From positions 62,001 through 126,000 of the forward strand of contig JAFYHN010000079.1 of NCBI GenBank assembly GCA_017539165.1: DNA of 64,000 nucleotides, written 5' to 3'. Below the pieces are notes generated by a model, which was not told where the DNA came from, made no database searches, and saw nothing but the letters and a program-made list of their open reading frames with translations. This stretch comes from Eubacterium sp. (lineage in GTDB: Bacteria > Bacillota > Clostridia > Lachnospirales > Lachnospiraceae). Position 1 is the stretch's first letter; each line of letters begins with the position of its first letter. Shown here piece after piece: positions 19,259-29,560 of the stretch. The position numbers and the translations under genes were made by a program.

Positions 19259-20207
19259 CTTCTAAGACCTTTCTATGCATATTAATTCTTTCGCTTTCTA
19301 TAACAATGGGATGATGCATAGTTCGGGAATTAATATTGGCAATATATTCTCCTATTATTCCAAGAAATAATAATTGAATGCCTCCAACAAAAAAAATACC
19401 TGTTATAATTGCAGCTGTTCCAACATCGTAGTAATTCCAATTCATTATTTTTAATATAAAAGTTAAAAGTGCAATGATTATACAGATAAAACTCATAAGC
19501 AGACCACCCAGAACAGCTAATCTTAATACAGCCTTTGAGGACGAAGTGATTCCAAGCATCGCAACATCATAGTACTTTAATAAATTAAAACTACTCTTTC
19601 CATTTTTTCTTATATCTTGAGTATATTCAACTACTCCTCTCTCAGGACCCAGTTCAGAAACTATACCTCTAAGATATGGTAAACTATCTTTTATTCTTCT
19701 TAATTCTTTAATGAAAGAAGCATCATATAGTCCAAATCCATCAAACTGTTTAATATGCTCTATCTCGGAAAATCTATCTAATATTTTATAATACAAGTCT
19801 CTTAAAGCATACATACAGATGTTTTCTTTACTTTTACTTTTTATTCCAACTACAACCTTATATCCTTCTTCCCATTTACTTATAAACTCAGGAATAATCT
19901 CAGGAGGATCTTGCATATCTGCATACATTAGAATCGCAGCATCCCCCTCTGCCTGCGACAACCCATAAAATGTAGATCTGGAAAAACCAAAATTAGTATT
20001 ATTAAATATTGCTTGAACCCGATTATCTGAAACACATAGCTCTTTTATAACACTTCTGGTATTATCCTTTGATGCATTATCAATATAAAGAATCTGAAAA
20101 TCATACTGAGTTAGTTTTTCATTAAATATAGACTTCACTCTTTCATATGTATTTAAAACATTTGATTCCTCATTATACGTAGGAATAACTACAGTTATAA
20201 TCTTCAT
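19251..20207 (-). CDS. GT2 polyprenyl-phosphate sugar synthase (GtrB/DPM1-like)
   Basis: 318 aa. N-terminal GT-A domain with VVIPTYNEE at the start and the metal-binding site YADMQDPPE near residue 95; two C-terminal membrane helices near 228-252 and 262-286 ending in FLGIIGEYIANI. This layout is that of GtrB, CsbB and DPM1-type enzymes, which make undecaprenyl-phosphate-linked sugars at the cytoplasmic face. Its stop overlaps the start of the YfhO at 16622-19258, which would use the lipid-linked sugar outside. Sugar identity is not readable from sequence. Confidence 0.9.
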   Translation of the reverse strand: MKIITVVIPTYNEESNVLNTYERVKSIFNEKLTQYDFQILYIDNASKDNTRSVIKELCVSDNRVQAIFNNTNFGFSRSTFYGLSQAEGDAAILMYADMQDPPEIIPEFISKWEEGYKVVVGIKSKSKENICMYALRDLYYKILDRFSEIEHIKQFDGFGLYDASFIKELRRIKDSLPYLRGIVSELGPERGVVEYTQDIRKNGKSSFNLLKYYDVAMLGITSSSKAVLRLAVLGGLLMSFICIIIALLTFILKIMNWNYYDVGTAAIITGIFFVGGIQLLFLGIIGEYIANINSRTMHHPIVIESERINMHRKVLEDE

Positions 20208-20282
20208 TATTAAACCTCATCATCTTATATTATCAGCACCAACCTGATTAGGCACAAAAAGATAATAATTTACTCATCATAA

Positions 20283-21059
20283 TTATATTTTTCTTTTTCT
20301 CTTATACTTCTCTACCAATTCATTCATACGTTTCTTTGACCAACGTTTAACAACAACATGTTCATTTTTCACAGCTCGTTTTCTAAGACTGAAACACTGT
20401 TCGAGATACTGCATGGTAGCCTTAGAATCTATCTTTGATTCCCCTGCCACTCTCTGCGCAAATGCATATGGAATCTCTATAATCTTGGAATACTTTGCTG
20501 TAGCAAGAACTTCGACCATAATCTTCCATCCCACCGGTCTCATATCAGCTTCAGCTATAATTTCTTTTCTTATCATGAAAAGTCCACTTGTTGGATCTGA
20601 TATTTTACGAAGACAAGGAAGCATAATCTGTCCTATAACTCTTGCTGTACCCGAGATAAACTTTCTGATCCAGTTAAGACCACCATCATCTCCTCCCGGA
20701 ATAAGTCTAGATGGTATACACCAATCTGCACCTGTTTCCATAGCTACATACATCGGAAGAAGAACTTCCGGCGGATGCTGAAGATCCGCATCCATACATG
20801 CCAGATAATCCCCTGTAGCAAGTTTAAATCCAAGAAGAACTGCAGTTGCAAGCCCTTTCTCATCATCTCGATGTTTCATCTTTACATGAGGTTTTGTCTT
20901 CATAATTTCTTCAATCACCTGAGGAGTATCATCTGTAGAATCATCTACAAAAAATATCTCATGATTTATACCCTTTAAAGCCTCATCAATTTTTTCTACA
21001 AGCACTTTAACATTGTCCCTCTCGTTATACGACGGAACTACTATTGATAATTTCTTCAT
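20283..21059 (-). CDS. GT2 dolichol-phosphate-mannose-synthase-like, no membrane tail
   Basis: 258 aa. GT-A domain with VVPSYNERDNV at the N-terminus and MDADLQHPPE near residue 93, close to DPM1 in motif and length. Unlike the GT2 on its left it has no C-terminal membrane helices but a highly basic tail (KRWSKKRMNELVEKYKRKRK), which may bind the membrane surface. Its first 35 bases overlap the end of the upstream YfhO gene, which keeps the two tightly coupled. It probably loads a sugar on a polyprenyl phosphate for that YfhO. Confidence 0.88.
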   Translation of the reverse strand: MKKLSIVVPSYNERDNVKVLVEKIDEALKGINHEIFFVDDSTDDTPQVIEEIMKTKPHVKMKHRDDEKGLATAVLLGFKLATGDYLACMDADLQHPPEVLLPMYVAMETGADWCIPSRLIPGGDDGGLNWIRKFISGTARVIGQIMLPCLRKISDPTSGLFMIRKEIIAEADMRPVGWKIMVEVLATAKYSKIIEIPYAFAQRVAGESKIDSKATMQYLEQCFSLRKRAVKNEHVVVKRWSKKRMNELVEKYKRKRKI

Positions 21060-23655
21060 CTTCTTTGCTCTCCCCTACTACTTTTTTATTAATTCTATAC
21101 ATTAATACTGCAAATGCTATCCAAGATATTATAGTGACAATAAGTCCGGGATAAAATCCTCCCGGGATATACTTAAACTCTAATTCGTGTTCTCCAGATC
21201 CAAGATCAAGCCCAAGAAACGTACCAACAAGTTTTTCTTTTTGAAGTTCTTTTCCACCTTCATAAACATGCCAGCTATCATCATACGGAATCGATGTAAA
21301 AAGCATCTTTCCTTCTGGAATAGTAACATCAGCTTCAATATGTCCACCCGAAATAGAGCTGATATTCAACTCGTTACTCTTTAGTGTATTTATGAATGTA
21401 TTATACTCCTGTTCATTAATGCTAACAAATCTTAATTCAAGATACGGCTGTTCCACAAGAGAATAACCATCAGCCATCGTATTTTCACTTTGAATAAATA
21501 CATCTACCTTATCATTTTCTTCTAATGCTCCAAGATTTAATATCCCTCCAAAGCTGGTAAATTCATATCTTCTTATATCATTATTCACATATATAGTTAC
21601 TATCCCATAATCGGAATAATTCATATACATGTTGTATAGGCCTGCCTTAGGAGCATCAAATGACAATCTAACATATGCTTCATCAACAGCTTTTGTAGGA
21701 GTAAGTCTTACGTAAAAATAATTTACATCAGCATATTCAACTCCATATCCATCTCCGGTCACCTTATATTCAGGAATTACTTCATCTAATAGATTTCCAC
21801 AGCCTGTCATTGACGAAGACAACTCATTAATATTATCTATTATATTATTATCATCTGCATTAAGATTTCTGATATCTTTATTAACTGCATATCCCAAGGA
21901 TAATGCATTATTATTTCTATAAGCATCTACAGTAGTTGATGATTCTGCAAGCTCATAACCAGCCTTAGACGGAAAAACCTCTGCCGCAGAATACAGGTAC
22001 CTAACACCAAGTATATCATCCATTGGCTCATAACCACCGTTCTCATCTACAGCAACATCTGTTCTAAATATTCCGTACGAAGTTGCAAACCTAAGCATAT
22101 TACTACTCATCATACTGTTAAATGCTTGAACTCCGTTTATTCCCAAAATATTCCCGGTGTTTGCAAGTTTTGTTCCAAGAAGCTTTGATCGATAAAACGG
22201 AGTATTATCCTCTTCGTATATCTTAGCTATAAGTCCTTCCGAATCTGTCAATACCTGATCATATCTTCCTGCATAAGAGAGGTCATATGATAATGATGCC
22301 ACAGCATTTACCATAATCTCAGCCAACATAAATACTGAGAATAAAATAATAATTGCTGTTTTTTTAGTCATTACATGTATGGTATACATCAAACCATATA
22401 ATAGAACCAGTCCGATTGACACTATTAAAACTGTCTTGGATCCAAATTGAGAATCAAAGTCGTTAAAGAAATATGATACTATAGGAAAAAATTCTGCAAT
22501 CACTAATCCTATAGCTGCGGTTTTTATATTTTCAGCATTTTCTAACGCTTCATAAGCTGTAAGAAGCATCACAAATATCAGTATAAATGCGAAACGATTC
22601 GGAATACATAGTTGATAATGAAAACCATGCCATATAAAGTTGAGAATAGCCTCGTTCATACTAACCAAAAGGAATAATATAAGCAGTATTCTTTTTATTT
22701 TTGCACTAATCTTTATATCCTTTGTAAACAAATATACAAATACTAACATTACTGCAAAAAGACCACAATAAAGATTTGCACAGTTATTGTCATACGAAAC
22801 ATTTATTGGTGTAGACAGTGGAAACTGATATCTGATGATATTAAATATATTTCCAAACCACTTATGCACTATATCCGGCTCATCTTCCACATGTGTCTTC
22901 ATAACACCTATATAGGAAACCAATATAGAAAGAGCTGTCATTCCAATAGCAAGAGCTGAGGATAATCCGAAAAGAAAACCTTTCTTAAGAAAAGCCTTGA
23001 ATGATTCATAATTGTCCAAAAGGAACCATATTATAAGGAAAAATCCAATCATAAATGTCATATAAAAACTGCAAAGCGACGAATAAACAAGACTAAGTAT
23101 ATAAACACAAGGTTTATTCTCTCTCATCATCCTGTCATATCCAAGCAATATGATTGGAAATATCATATAAGAATCCAGCCACATACTTTCATGGTAGAAT
23201 CCAAAAATAAAGCCACTAAGAGCATATGCACATGCAAGTGGTATGATATAAATCCCAATTCTATCATCATCTCTCTTTCTATTCGAGAGATAGGCAGCCA
23301 TAGCAGTGGCTGATAAGGTCATACGAAAGAATATGGTAAAATAGATAAATGACCTTATATTGCTTTTCTCTACAAATACCACTAATAAATTAATAGGTGA
23401 CGAAAGATAATAAAAATACGTTGGCAGGAATCCGTCTCCCAAACCAGCTTCCCAACTATAGAAAAGACTGCCTCCACTTCTAAGTTTGTCATGTAATGTA
23501 CAAAGAAGAGGATATATCTGTGATTGGCAATCATAAATCACAAGAGTCTGATCACCAAAAGGCTCCAATCCCTTTACAAGCATAAATATCAGCAAAAAAA
23601 GAGCTGTTGTTGCCGTGCTTATAAGTATATATTTGTTCTTTATTTTCGATTTCAT
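21025..23655 (-). CDS. YfhO-type membrane glycosyltransferase (GT-C)
   Basis: I choose the ATG at 23655 (MKSKIKNKY, 876 aa) behind GGGAGTGGAG over a TTG seven codons upstream. Polytopic N-terminal half with YDCQSQIYP in loop 1, SSPINLL, MNEAILNFIWHGFH and IPNRF near residue 342; C-terminal beta-domain FTSIPYDDSWHVYEGGK near 788 and a last helix. All the family marks of an active YfhO are kept. It is close to the copy at 16622-19258 and is a likely paralogue from duplication. It is partnered by the GT2 at 20283-21059, with a 35-base overlap. Confidence 0.9.
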   Translation of the reverse strand: MKSKIKNKYILISTATTALFLLIFMLVKGLEPFGDQTLVIYDCQSQIYPLLCTLHDKLRSGGSLFYSWEAGLGDGFLPTYFYYLSSPINLLVVFVEKSNIRSFIYFTIFFRMTLSATAMAAYLSNRKRDDDRIGIYIIPLACAYALSGFIFGFYHESMWLDSYMIFPIILLGYDRMMRENKPCVYILSLVYSSLCSFYMTFMIGFFLIIWFLLDNYESFKAFLKKGFLFGLSSALAIGMTALSILVSYIGVMKTHVEDEPDIVHKWFGNIFNIIRYQFPLSTPINVSYDNNCANLYCGLFAVMLVFVYLFTKDIKISAKIKRILLILFLLVSMNEAILNFIWHGFHYQLCIPNRFAFILIFVMLLTAYEALENAENIKTAAIGLVIAEFFPIVSYFFNDFDSQFGSKTVLIVSIGLVLLYGLMYTIHVMTKKTAIIILFSVFMLAEIMVNAVASLSYDLSYAGRYDQVLTDSEGLIAKIYEEDNTPFYRSKLLGTKLANTGNILGINGVQAFNSMMSSNMLRFATSYGIFRTDVAVDENGGYEPMDDILGVRYLYSAAEVFPSKAGYELAESSTTVDAYRNNNALSLGYAVNKDIRNLNADDNNIIDNINELSSSMTGCGNLLDEVIPEYKVTGDGYGVEYADVNYFYVRLTPTKAVDEAYVRLSFDAPKAGLYNMYMNYSDYGIVTIYVNNDIRRYEFTSFGGILNLGALEENDKVDVFIQSENTMADGYSLVEQPYLELRFVSINEQEYNTFINTLKSNELNISSISGGHIEADVTIPEGKMLFTSIPYDDSWHVYEGGKELQKEKLVGTFLGLDLGSGEHELEFKYIPGGFYPGLIVTIISWIAFAVLMYRINKKVVGESKEDEEIINSSSVV

Positions 23656-23714
23656 ACTCCACTCCCTTTTTGCCAAATTGCTATATGCTTTCTATCATCC
23701 TCAATAACATATGA

Positions 23715-25412
23715 TTATTGTTTTGAAACCAAAACAATATCATAGCCTAAATCGAATTCATATACATTATCAAACTTTCCAGACAAATTATCATTCAAAT
23801 ACATATCTTTAGGGAATACATACAGTGTATCTTTGTCGGGTTGTCCAGCTCTTAATTGATCATAACTCCTATCAATTTGCGCCTGGACTATATCAGAATA
23901 ATTTCTCGCAAAATTAAAATTACTCAACGTCAATCCTTTATCTGTGGCTAATCTCGCATAGCCAACCATTTCATAATAACAAGTAAGATCTGAGTAATAA
24001 TCTAAATTTGTATAACATTTCATCAATTGAATATGTTTATACTGAGATATATCATATTGATAAAAAGCATCTGCAGGACAAGTAAGATATTCAAATGAGA
24101 CAAATGAATCATGAATATTCTTATAGCTCCCACTAAATTCAATCATCTGTAAACATGCTAATATCACTAAAGTTATGGGATATAATTGTTTTAATATATA
24201 CTGTGAACGAGTAACAGCCAAATACATCAAAAAATACATTATTGGCCACATAAAACGACCACAAGCTCGAAATATCCCCCATGAATTATGAACTATAAAA
24301 CTCGGAAATATGTTAATAGTGAATAAATATCTATCTCCTAAAAACCATACCGGTGAAATCGAAAATAAAAAGAATAGAAAAAATAAAACTAATCCAACAA
24401 TAACTTCGTTTCTTCGATTTCTGATTATATCCTTTGTATTCTGTGATACACCAATAAATGATAGTATCACTAGTATCCCCATTGCAATCCCTAGATAACA
24501 TAGGCTCTCAAGCTGAAAATCAGAATACGTTCCATCTGGAAAGAACAATGAATATCCTTTAGATTCCATCAAAGCTGTAATACTTGCATATAGAATTCCG
24601 CTTCCGGGATCATACAGATTTACTGTTCCATAAAATCCTCCAAACAAACTAAAAATACTTACAGTTATCAAAAGATATAACATCAATTGGAATATAGCTG
24701 TCAAAAGAGCTCTTTTAATATCTTTAACATTCTCTAAAAACTCCAAAAGAACAAATCCCGCAAACATTACTGAAATCATGCCATATAGATATATATGAAT
24801 AGATACAGTCAATGCCCCCAAACAACACCATAGAATTATATTATTTTTCTTACTTTTTATATCTTTTCTATATATAAAAAGTGCAATTGCTAAAAGAATC
24901 AGAAAATGAGAAGATAACGCCGTCTCCCAAAACATCCTTTGTATAAACGCTATACAACCAACAAAAAAAATCACCCCAACATTTCTAACCCATTCTTTTT
25001 CTATGTGTTTTCGTAATATAATCTTTGATACTCCCCCCTGCAACATAAAAGAAATTATTCCGAACAAACCAAAATACTGAAACTGTTTGGGTAAAATTGG
25101 CGATAATATCTTAAAAAACAACGCAAATAATGGAATCGAATCTGTATATATCACCGATGTGAGATTGGGATACATACTAGTATCGCATAATCCTAATGGA
25201 AAATGCCAACTGCTCTCCCTATATAATCTCCATCCAAGATAATGTTGCGTCAAGTCAAACTCATGTCTATAAAGCCAATCATCATAAGTTATATCTAAAA
25301 TCTTTACTCCATATATCAAAACAAAAAAGATTGCACCTATAATTGCTCCAAAAACAAACGAAAGCTGCCAAGAAACATCTCTTTCTTCTTTAAACTCTGC
25401 TAATTGATTCAT
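23715..25412 (-). CDS. DUF6311-like multi-spanning membrane protein, probable GT-C enzyme
   Basis: 565 aa. Around ten membrane helices are followed by a ~130-residue extracellular tail. Loop 1 carries TYDDWLYRHEFDLTQHYLGW and then FPLG, an acidic pattern typical of lipid-sugar-using GT-C transferases; the tail has CYYEMVGYARLA and NFNFARNYSD. I recognise it as most like DUF6311 family proteins, which sit in surface-glycan loci; that assignment is from memory and moderate. It lies between the WecE-like gene and a YfhO. A plausible role is transfer of one sugar, perhaps an amino sugar, to the exported glycan. Confidence 0.65.
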   Translation of the reverse strand: MNQLAEFKEERDVSWQLSFVFGAIIGAIFFVLIYGVKILDITYDDWLYRHEFDLTQHYLGWRLYRESSWHFPLGLCDTSMYPNLTSVIYTDSIPLFALFFKILSPILPKQFQYFGLFGIISFMLQGGVSKIILRKHIEKEWVRNVGVIFFVGCIAFIQRMFWETALSSHFLILLAIALFIYRKDIKSKKNNIILWCCLGALTVSIHIYLYGMISVMFAGFVLLEFLENVKDIKRALLTAIFQLMLYLLITVSIFSLFGGFYGTVNLYDPGSGILYASITALMESKGYSLFFPDGTYSDFQLESLCYLGIAMGILVILSFIGVSQNTKDIIRNRRNEVIVGLVLFFLFFLFSISPVWFLGDRYLFTINIFPSFIVHNSWGIFRACGRFMWPIMYFLMYLAVTRSQYILKQLYPITLVILACLQMIEFSGSYKNIHDSFVSFEYLTCPADAFYQYDISQYKHIQLMKCYTNLDYYSDLTCYYEMVGYARLATDKGLTLSNFNFARNYSDIVQAQIDRSYDQLRAGQPDKDTLYVFPKDMYLNDNLSGKFDNVYEFDLGYDIVLVSKQ

Positions 25413-25500
25413 CTAAAATAGTCCTTGTTTTATATATAGTATTTTCCCCAACAAATACTTTTACAACTCTACAAGAATTTTTAACAAATATTTACAATCA

Positions 25501-26640
25501 CTAATACATTGAGTAAAACTCTTTTATCTTATCACATATAAACTCTATATTTTCTTTAGTCAAATTATAATGCATCGGTAGTCTTATTAATCTATCGCTT
25601 TCTTTCGTGGTATAGACATCATCTCCACTAAATCTTCCATATTTTTTCCCAGCCATAGAAGTATGAAGTGGAACATAATGAAAAACTGCATATATTCCAT
25701 TTTCTGTAAGAAATTTTAATATTTTTGTTCTTTCCTCCAGATCTTTAACCTTTATATAAAACATATGAGCATTATGCTCTACATAATCAGGAACAAACGG
25801 AAGTTCTATTCTGTCGGACAAACCAATATTATCCAGAATCTCATAATAAGTATTCCATTTCTCAAGCCTTTCTCCATTTATCCTATCCGCATCTTCAAGC
25901 TGAGCCCATAAATATGCAGCATTAATATCGCTTGGTAGATATGAACTACCTGCATCTACCCAAGTATATTTATCTATCTGTCCTCTAAAAAACTTAGATC
26001 TATTAGTACCCTTTTCTCTGATTATCTCAGCTCGTTCTATATCCTGCTCGTCACGAATAATTATTGCACCCCCCTCACCCATATTAAAGTTTTTAGTTTC
26101 ATGGAAGCTAAGACAACCATAATTTCCAAATGTTCCAAGGACTTTATACTTATAGGTTGCCATAATCCCTTGAGCTGCATCTTCAACAACTTTCAGATTA
26201 TATCTGGAAGCAATATCCATTATTACATCCATTTCACAACCTACTCCGGCATAATGAACAGGCACAATAACTTTTGTTTTATCCGTAATCGCATTTTCAA
26301 TCAATTTTTCGTTTATGTTCATTGTATCAGGTCTAATATCAACAAACACAATTTTTGCTCCTCGAAGTACAAATGCATCAGCTGTAGAGCAAAATGTATA
26401 AGATGGCATAATGACCTCGTCACCAGGTTGAATATCACACATAATTGCTGCCATCTCTAAAGCATGCGTACATGACGTTGTAAGCATAACCTTACAAACC
26501 TGAGTTTTTTCTTCTAGCCATGCATTACATAATTTTGTATATTCACCATCACCACACATCTTATGATTAATAGTAACAGCCTTGTGTATATAATCAAGCT
26601 CTTTTCCGACAAACGTTGGCTCGTTAAAATTTACTATCAT
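25501..26640 (-). CDS. wecE: dTDP-4-amino-4,6-dideoxygalactose transaminase (WecE/RffA-like)
   Basis: I set the start at 26640 (MIVNFNEPTFVGKELDY), directly behind GAGGAGGGTGCAT, giving 379 aa; this matches the start of E. coli WecE (MIPFN...). It carries the family's PLP sites: EVIMPSYTF, VEDAAQG, and SFHETKN with the Schiff-base Lys, then GEGGA and REKGTNRS. Similarity to WecE/RffA is strong along the whole length (HYAGV, DKYTWVD.GSSYL.SD, NAHMFYIK). WecE makes dTDP-4-amino-4,6-dideoxy-D-galactose from the 4-keto sugar and glutamate. No dTDP-glucose synthase or dehydratase is in the window, so its substrate must come from elsewhere. Confidence 0.9.
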   Translation of the reverse strand: MIVNFNEPTFVGKELDYIHKAVTINHKMCGDGEYTKLCNAWLEEKTQVCKVMLTTSCTHALEMAAIMCDIQPGDEVIMPSYTFCSTADAFVLRGAKIVFVDIRPDTMNINEKLIENAITDKTKVIVPVHYAGVGCEMDVIMDIASRYNLKVVEDAAQGIMATYKYKVLGTFGNYGCLSFHETKNFNMGEGGAIIIRDEQDIERAEIIREKGTNRSKFFRGQIDKYTWVDAGSSYLPSDINAAYLWAQLEDADRINGERLEKWNTYYEILDNIGLSDRIELPFVPDYVEHNAHMFYIKVKDLEERTKILKFLTENGIYAVFHYVPLHTSMAGKKYGRFSGDDVYTTKESDRLIRLPMHYNLTKENIEFICDKIKEFYSMY

Positions 26641-26708
26641 ATGCACCCTCCTCATTACCATTTCTACGTTTCATATTAATAACAATGCTTATATCACATA
26701 ATTCTATC

Positions 26709-29321
26709 TCATAATTTCTTGCCTTTATCATGTCGTCTTAACAAAATAATCAATACAGCAAAAATAAACCATGAAAAAATCATAATAACTGTTCCAACTA
26801 TTATACCTGGAGGGGAATACTTAAATTCTATTTCATGGTATCCCTCAGTCAATTCTATTCCTACAAAAGCATCCGCAATTGCTTTAACACTAACTTCTTT
26901 TCCATTATCATAAACTTTCCATCCCTTATCAAATGGAATTGAAGTAAATAGAACCTGGTCTTTTCCAATATCCACATGAGCTTTAATATACGAGTCATTC
27001 ATCGAATCAATAATCATTGGATTTTTCCTTGCAGTATTAACAAATGTCCGAAAAGCATTCTTATCAACTCTTGCAGTTCTAAACCCTATCGTCTCCTGAT
27101 CAGCAGATTCAAACTCATCATCATATAAAACATGAAAATCTACACGTACATCATCACCAGGTTTACAATTACCTATATAAAAAATGTTTCCTGCAGGATT
27201 TTCATCAAAAAGCCTGATTAGTTTATCATTTACATACACTGCTACCCTATTCTTAATATCAAGATTAAGACAAATATAATATTCACCTTCCAGATCTATA
27301 GGATATGAAATATTCACATCTCTACTTCCGCCTTCTGAAAAACTATTTATCAGTTCTATATATCTTGTATTAGAAAACTTATATTCTTTACCCATCTTTA
27401 CCATATATTCAGGAACATATTCATCGAATATTCCCTCAGAATGGGTCATTAAAACTGCCAATTCATTTTCAAAATAAAATGGTTCATCATAAAGATATTC
27501 AAATTTACCTATATCTTTAGAAACCCCAAAACCCAATCCCAACGCTTCTTCATTCTTATATACATTTATTCTTTCATCGCTATCTACCAAGGTATAATTT
27601 TCTCTATCAGAATAAAAATCTTTATCTTTTAAAACGTACAGATATTTCTCTCCCAAAAGGCTTTCCATAAACCCGCTAAGGTCGTAAGAACCAACTGCAT
27701 TATCACCTGATACGATACCACTATAATTTGAAAAAATATATGTCATATACGGAATCAAACTTGAAAAAACACTCAGTCCATTAACTCCACTGATTGAATT
27801 CAGATTAAAAACCTCGTTATTCAAGAATTCAGAACGATAAAACTTAGAGTCATCCTTACTTTCAATCTGTTTTACAATCTCACTATATGGTTCTATATAT
27901 CCAACATAATCTTTTCTTTTAACCTCTCTCTCGAGGGAATATCCCGCATTTATAAGAATCTCCACTACCATAGTTAAAGAAAGTATAACACTCATAATTC
28001 TCTTAAGCTTTACATTACCTGATAAGCAAAAGCACATTATTCCATATAATGATATGAGAATCATTGAAACCAGTAACACTTGCCCCGAAACAATTCTAGA
28101 ATCAAAATCTACAAAAACAAAACAAATCAAAGGAAATATTTCTGCCAATACAATTCCAGCCAGTATTTGTTTTCCACTCTCTTTATTTATTTTATCATAA
28201 GCTTCTTTTGACATCAGAAGCAATACAAAAATATATGCAAATCCAAATCTATTAGGAATAAAAATTGGAGTATGAAATGCATGCCATACGTAATTGAGTA
28301 CGCTCTCATTCATACTTACCAACATAAATAACAAAAGTCCAATTCTTTTTAACCTTATTGAAAGCGAAATATCTTTAATAAAACAATAAATCATCGCTAG
28401 AACTATAGAAAAAGTTCCACAAAAAATATTACTGTAGTTAGGACTGGTACCTATTGATTGAAGTTTTGAAAACATAAAATGGTATCTAAATACTTCAAAT
28501 ATATTACCATACCATTCATGTTTAAGAATAGATTCCTCACTTACATGAGTTGTTTGTACACCAAGATATGAAACTAGTAATGGCATTGCTGACATTCCAA
28601 TAGACAGAAATGATGTCAAACAAAACCACAAACTATTTTTTAAAAAAAACTTAAATGATTTATGATCATCCAATACAAACCATAAACATAAAAAGAACCC
28701 TATAATATAAACCATATAGAAATTAAAATATGCAGCCATAGATAGACTCACCGCATATAAAGCTGGCTTACGTTCTTTTATCAATCTATCATAACCTAGC
28801 ATAATAATAGGAAATATAACAAAAGAATCTAACCACATACTCTCATGATAGTATGCCAGCATAAAGTTACTTAAAGCGTATGCACATGAAAGAGGAACTA
28901 TTATAACTCCGTTTTTTTCACTTTCTGTTTTTTTTGAAAGATAAAAACCAAACGTTCCTGCTGATAATGACAATCTGATAATTATTGTAAAAGTGATAAA
29001 ACTCAAAATATCTGATTTGTCTATAAACATCAAAAACAGATTTATTGGAGATGCTAGATAAAAGAAGTATGTAGATAGGAAATTAATTCCAAGTCCAGAA
29101 TTCCAGTAATATAACCAATTTTCTCCACTATGCATTTTATCATGCAAAACGCACATGAACGGATAAACCTGCTGAAACCCATCATGCGTAATAAATGAAG
29201 TTTCTCCAAACGGTATTATCCCATGCAAAAATATAAAAAACACAAAAAATATTAAAACAATAAGCGAACTAGTAATATACCAAATATTCGTTTTAAATTT
29301 CTTCATAATTAATTTTTTCAT
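26709..29321 (-). CDS. YfhO-type membrane glycosyltransferase (GT-C)
   Basis: I take the ATG at 29321 (MKKLIMKKFKTNIW, 870 aa), preceded by AGGG; the upstream TTG reading adds 16 unlikely residues. Family marks: HDGFQQVYP in loop 1, ASPINLF, MNESVLNYVWHAFH and IPNRF near residue 348 (HAFH instead of HGFH), and FTSIPFDKGWKVYDNGK near residue 780, then a last helix. A likely full-function YfhO. Its GT2 partner is the gene at 29561-30505, 239 bases upstream, a larger gap than for the other pairs, which may hold a separate promoter. Confidence 0.9.
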   Translation of the reverse strand: MKKLIMKKFKTNIWYITSSLIVLIFFVFFIFLHGIIPFGETSFITHDGFQQVYPFMCVLHDKMHSGENWLYYWNSGLGINFLSTYFFYLASPINLFLMFIDKSDILSFITFTIIIRLSLSAGTFGFYLSKKTESEKNGVIIVPLSCAYALSNFMLAYYHESMWLDSFVIFPIIMLGYDRLIKERKPALYAVSLSMAAYFNFYMVYIIGFFLCLWFVLDDHKSFKFFLKNSLWFCLTSFLSIGMSAMPLLVSYLGVQTTHVSEESILKHEWYGNIFEVFRYHFMFSKLQSIGTSPNYSNIFCGTFSIVLAMIYCFIKDISLSIRLKRIGLLLFMLVSMNESVLNYVWHAFHTPIFIPNRFGFAYIFVLLLMSKEAYDKINKESGKQILAGIVLAEIFPLICFVFVDFDSRIVSGQVLLVSMILISLYGIMCFCLSGNVKLKRIMSVILSLTMVVEILINAGYSLEREVKRKDYVGYIEPYSEIVKQIESKDDSKFYRSEFLNNEVFNLNSISGVNGLSVFSSLIPYMTYIFSNYSGIVSGDNAVGSYDLSGFMESLLGEKYLYVLKDKDFYSDRENYTLVDSDERINVYKNEEALGLGFGVSKDIGKFEYLYDEPFYFENELAVLMTHSEGIFDEYVPEYMVKMGKEYKFSNTRYIELINSFSEGGSRDVNISYPIDLEGEYYICLNLDIKNRVAVYVNDKLIRLFDENPAGNIFYIGNCKPGDDVRVDFHVLYDDEFESADQETIGFRTARVDKNAFRTFVNTARKNPMIIDSMNDSYIKAHVDIGKDQVLFTSIPFDKGWKVYDNGKEVSVKAIADAFVGIELTEGYHEIEFKYSPPGIIVGTVIMIFSWFIFAVLIILLRRHDKGKKL

Positions 29322-29560
29322 TTTTTTCTTTACCCTACAATACAAATATATCAATCTCTTATTTTGCAAAGATAGATACTACTGCCATACAAGAAAGATG
29401 ATCCATATAGCAATACAATGTATCTAGATAAAACGCCTCATCCATCAAAAAACATACCTGAATATTTTTATATTACTTAAATGCGTTCTCCTGATAACAA
29501 TTATATCATTATATAGATCATCCACCATATTTTTAGAGACCATTCTATTTAGCGGCTCCA
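29322..29560 (-). promoter_or_regulatory. Longest gap inside the glycan operon; possible internal promoter
   Basis: No supported gene in these 239 bases. On the minus strand two TATAAT hexamers lie at 29508-29513 and 29500-29505, but I see no convincing -35 box for either. A 32-codon ORF (29445-29543) has no recognisable content. No strong hairpin was seen. Confidence 0.25.

Noticed and set aside
20283..21059. Frameshifted or truncated GT2 because it lacks the C-terminal helices
   Set aside because: DPM1-type enzymes without membrane tail are normal; the frame is intact and the end is basic and plausible.
26101..26460. 119-codon plus-strand ORF
   Set aside because: Antisense of the WecE-like gene.
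29445..29543. 32-codon minus-strand ORF between GT2 and YfhO
   Set aside because: Short, no hydrophobic segment or motif, weak ribosome site; not enough to call a gene.
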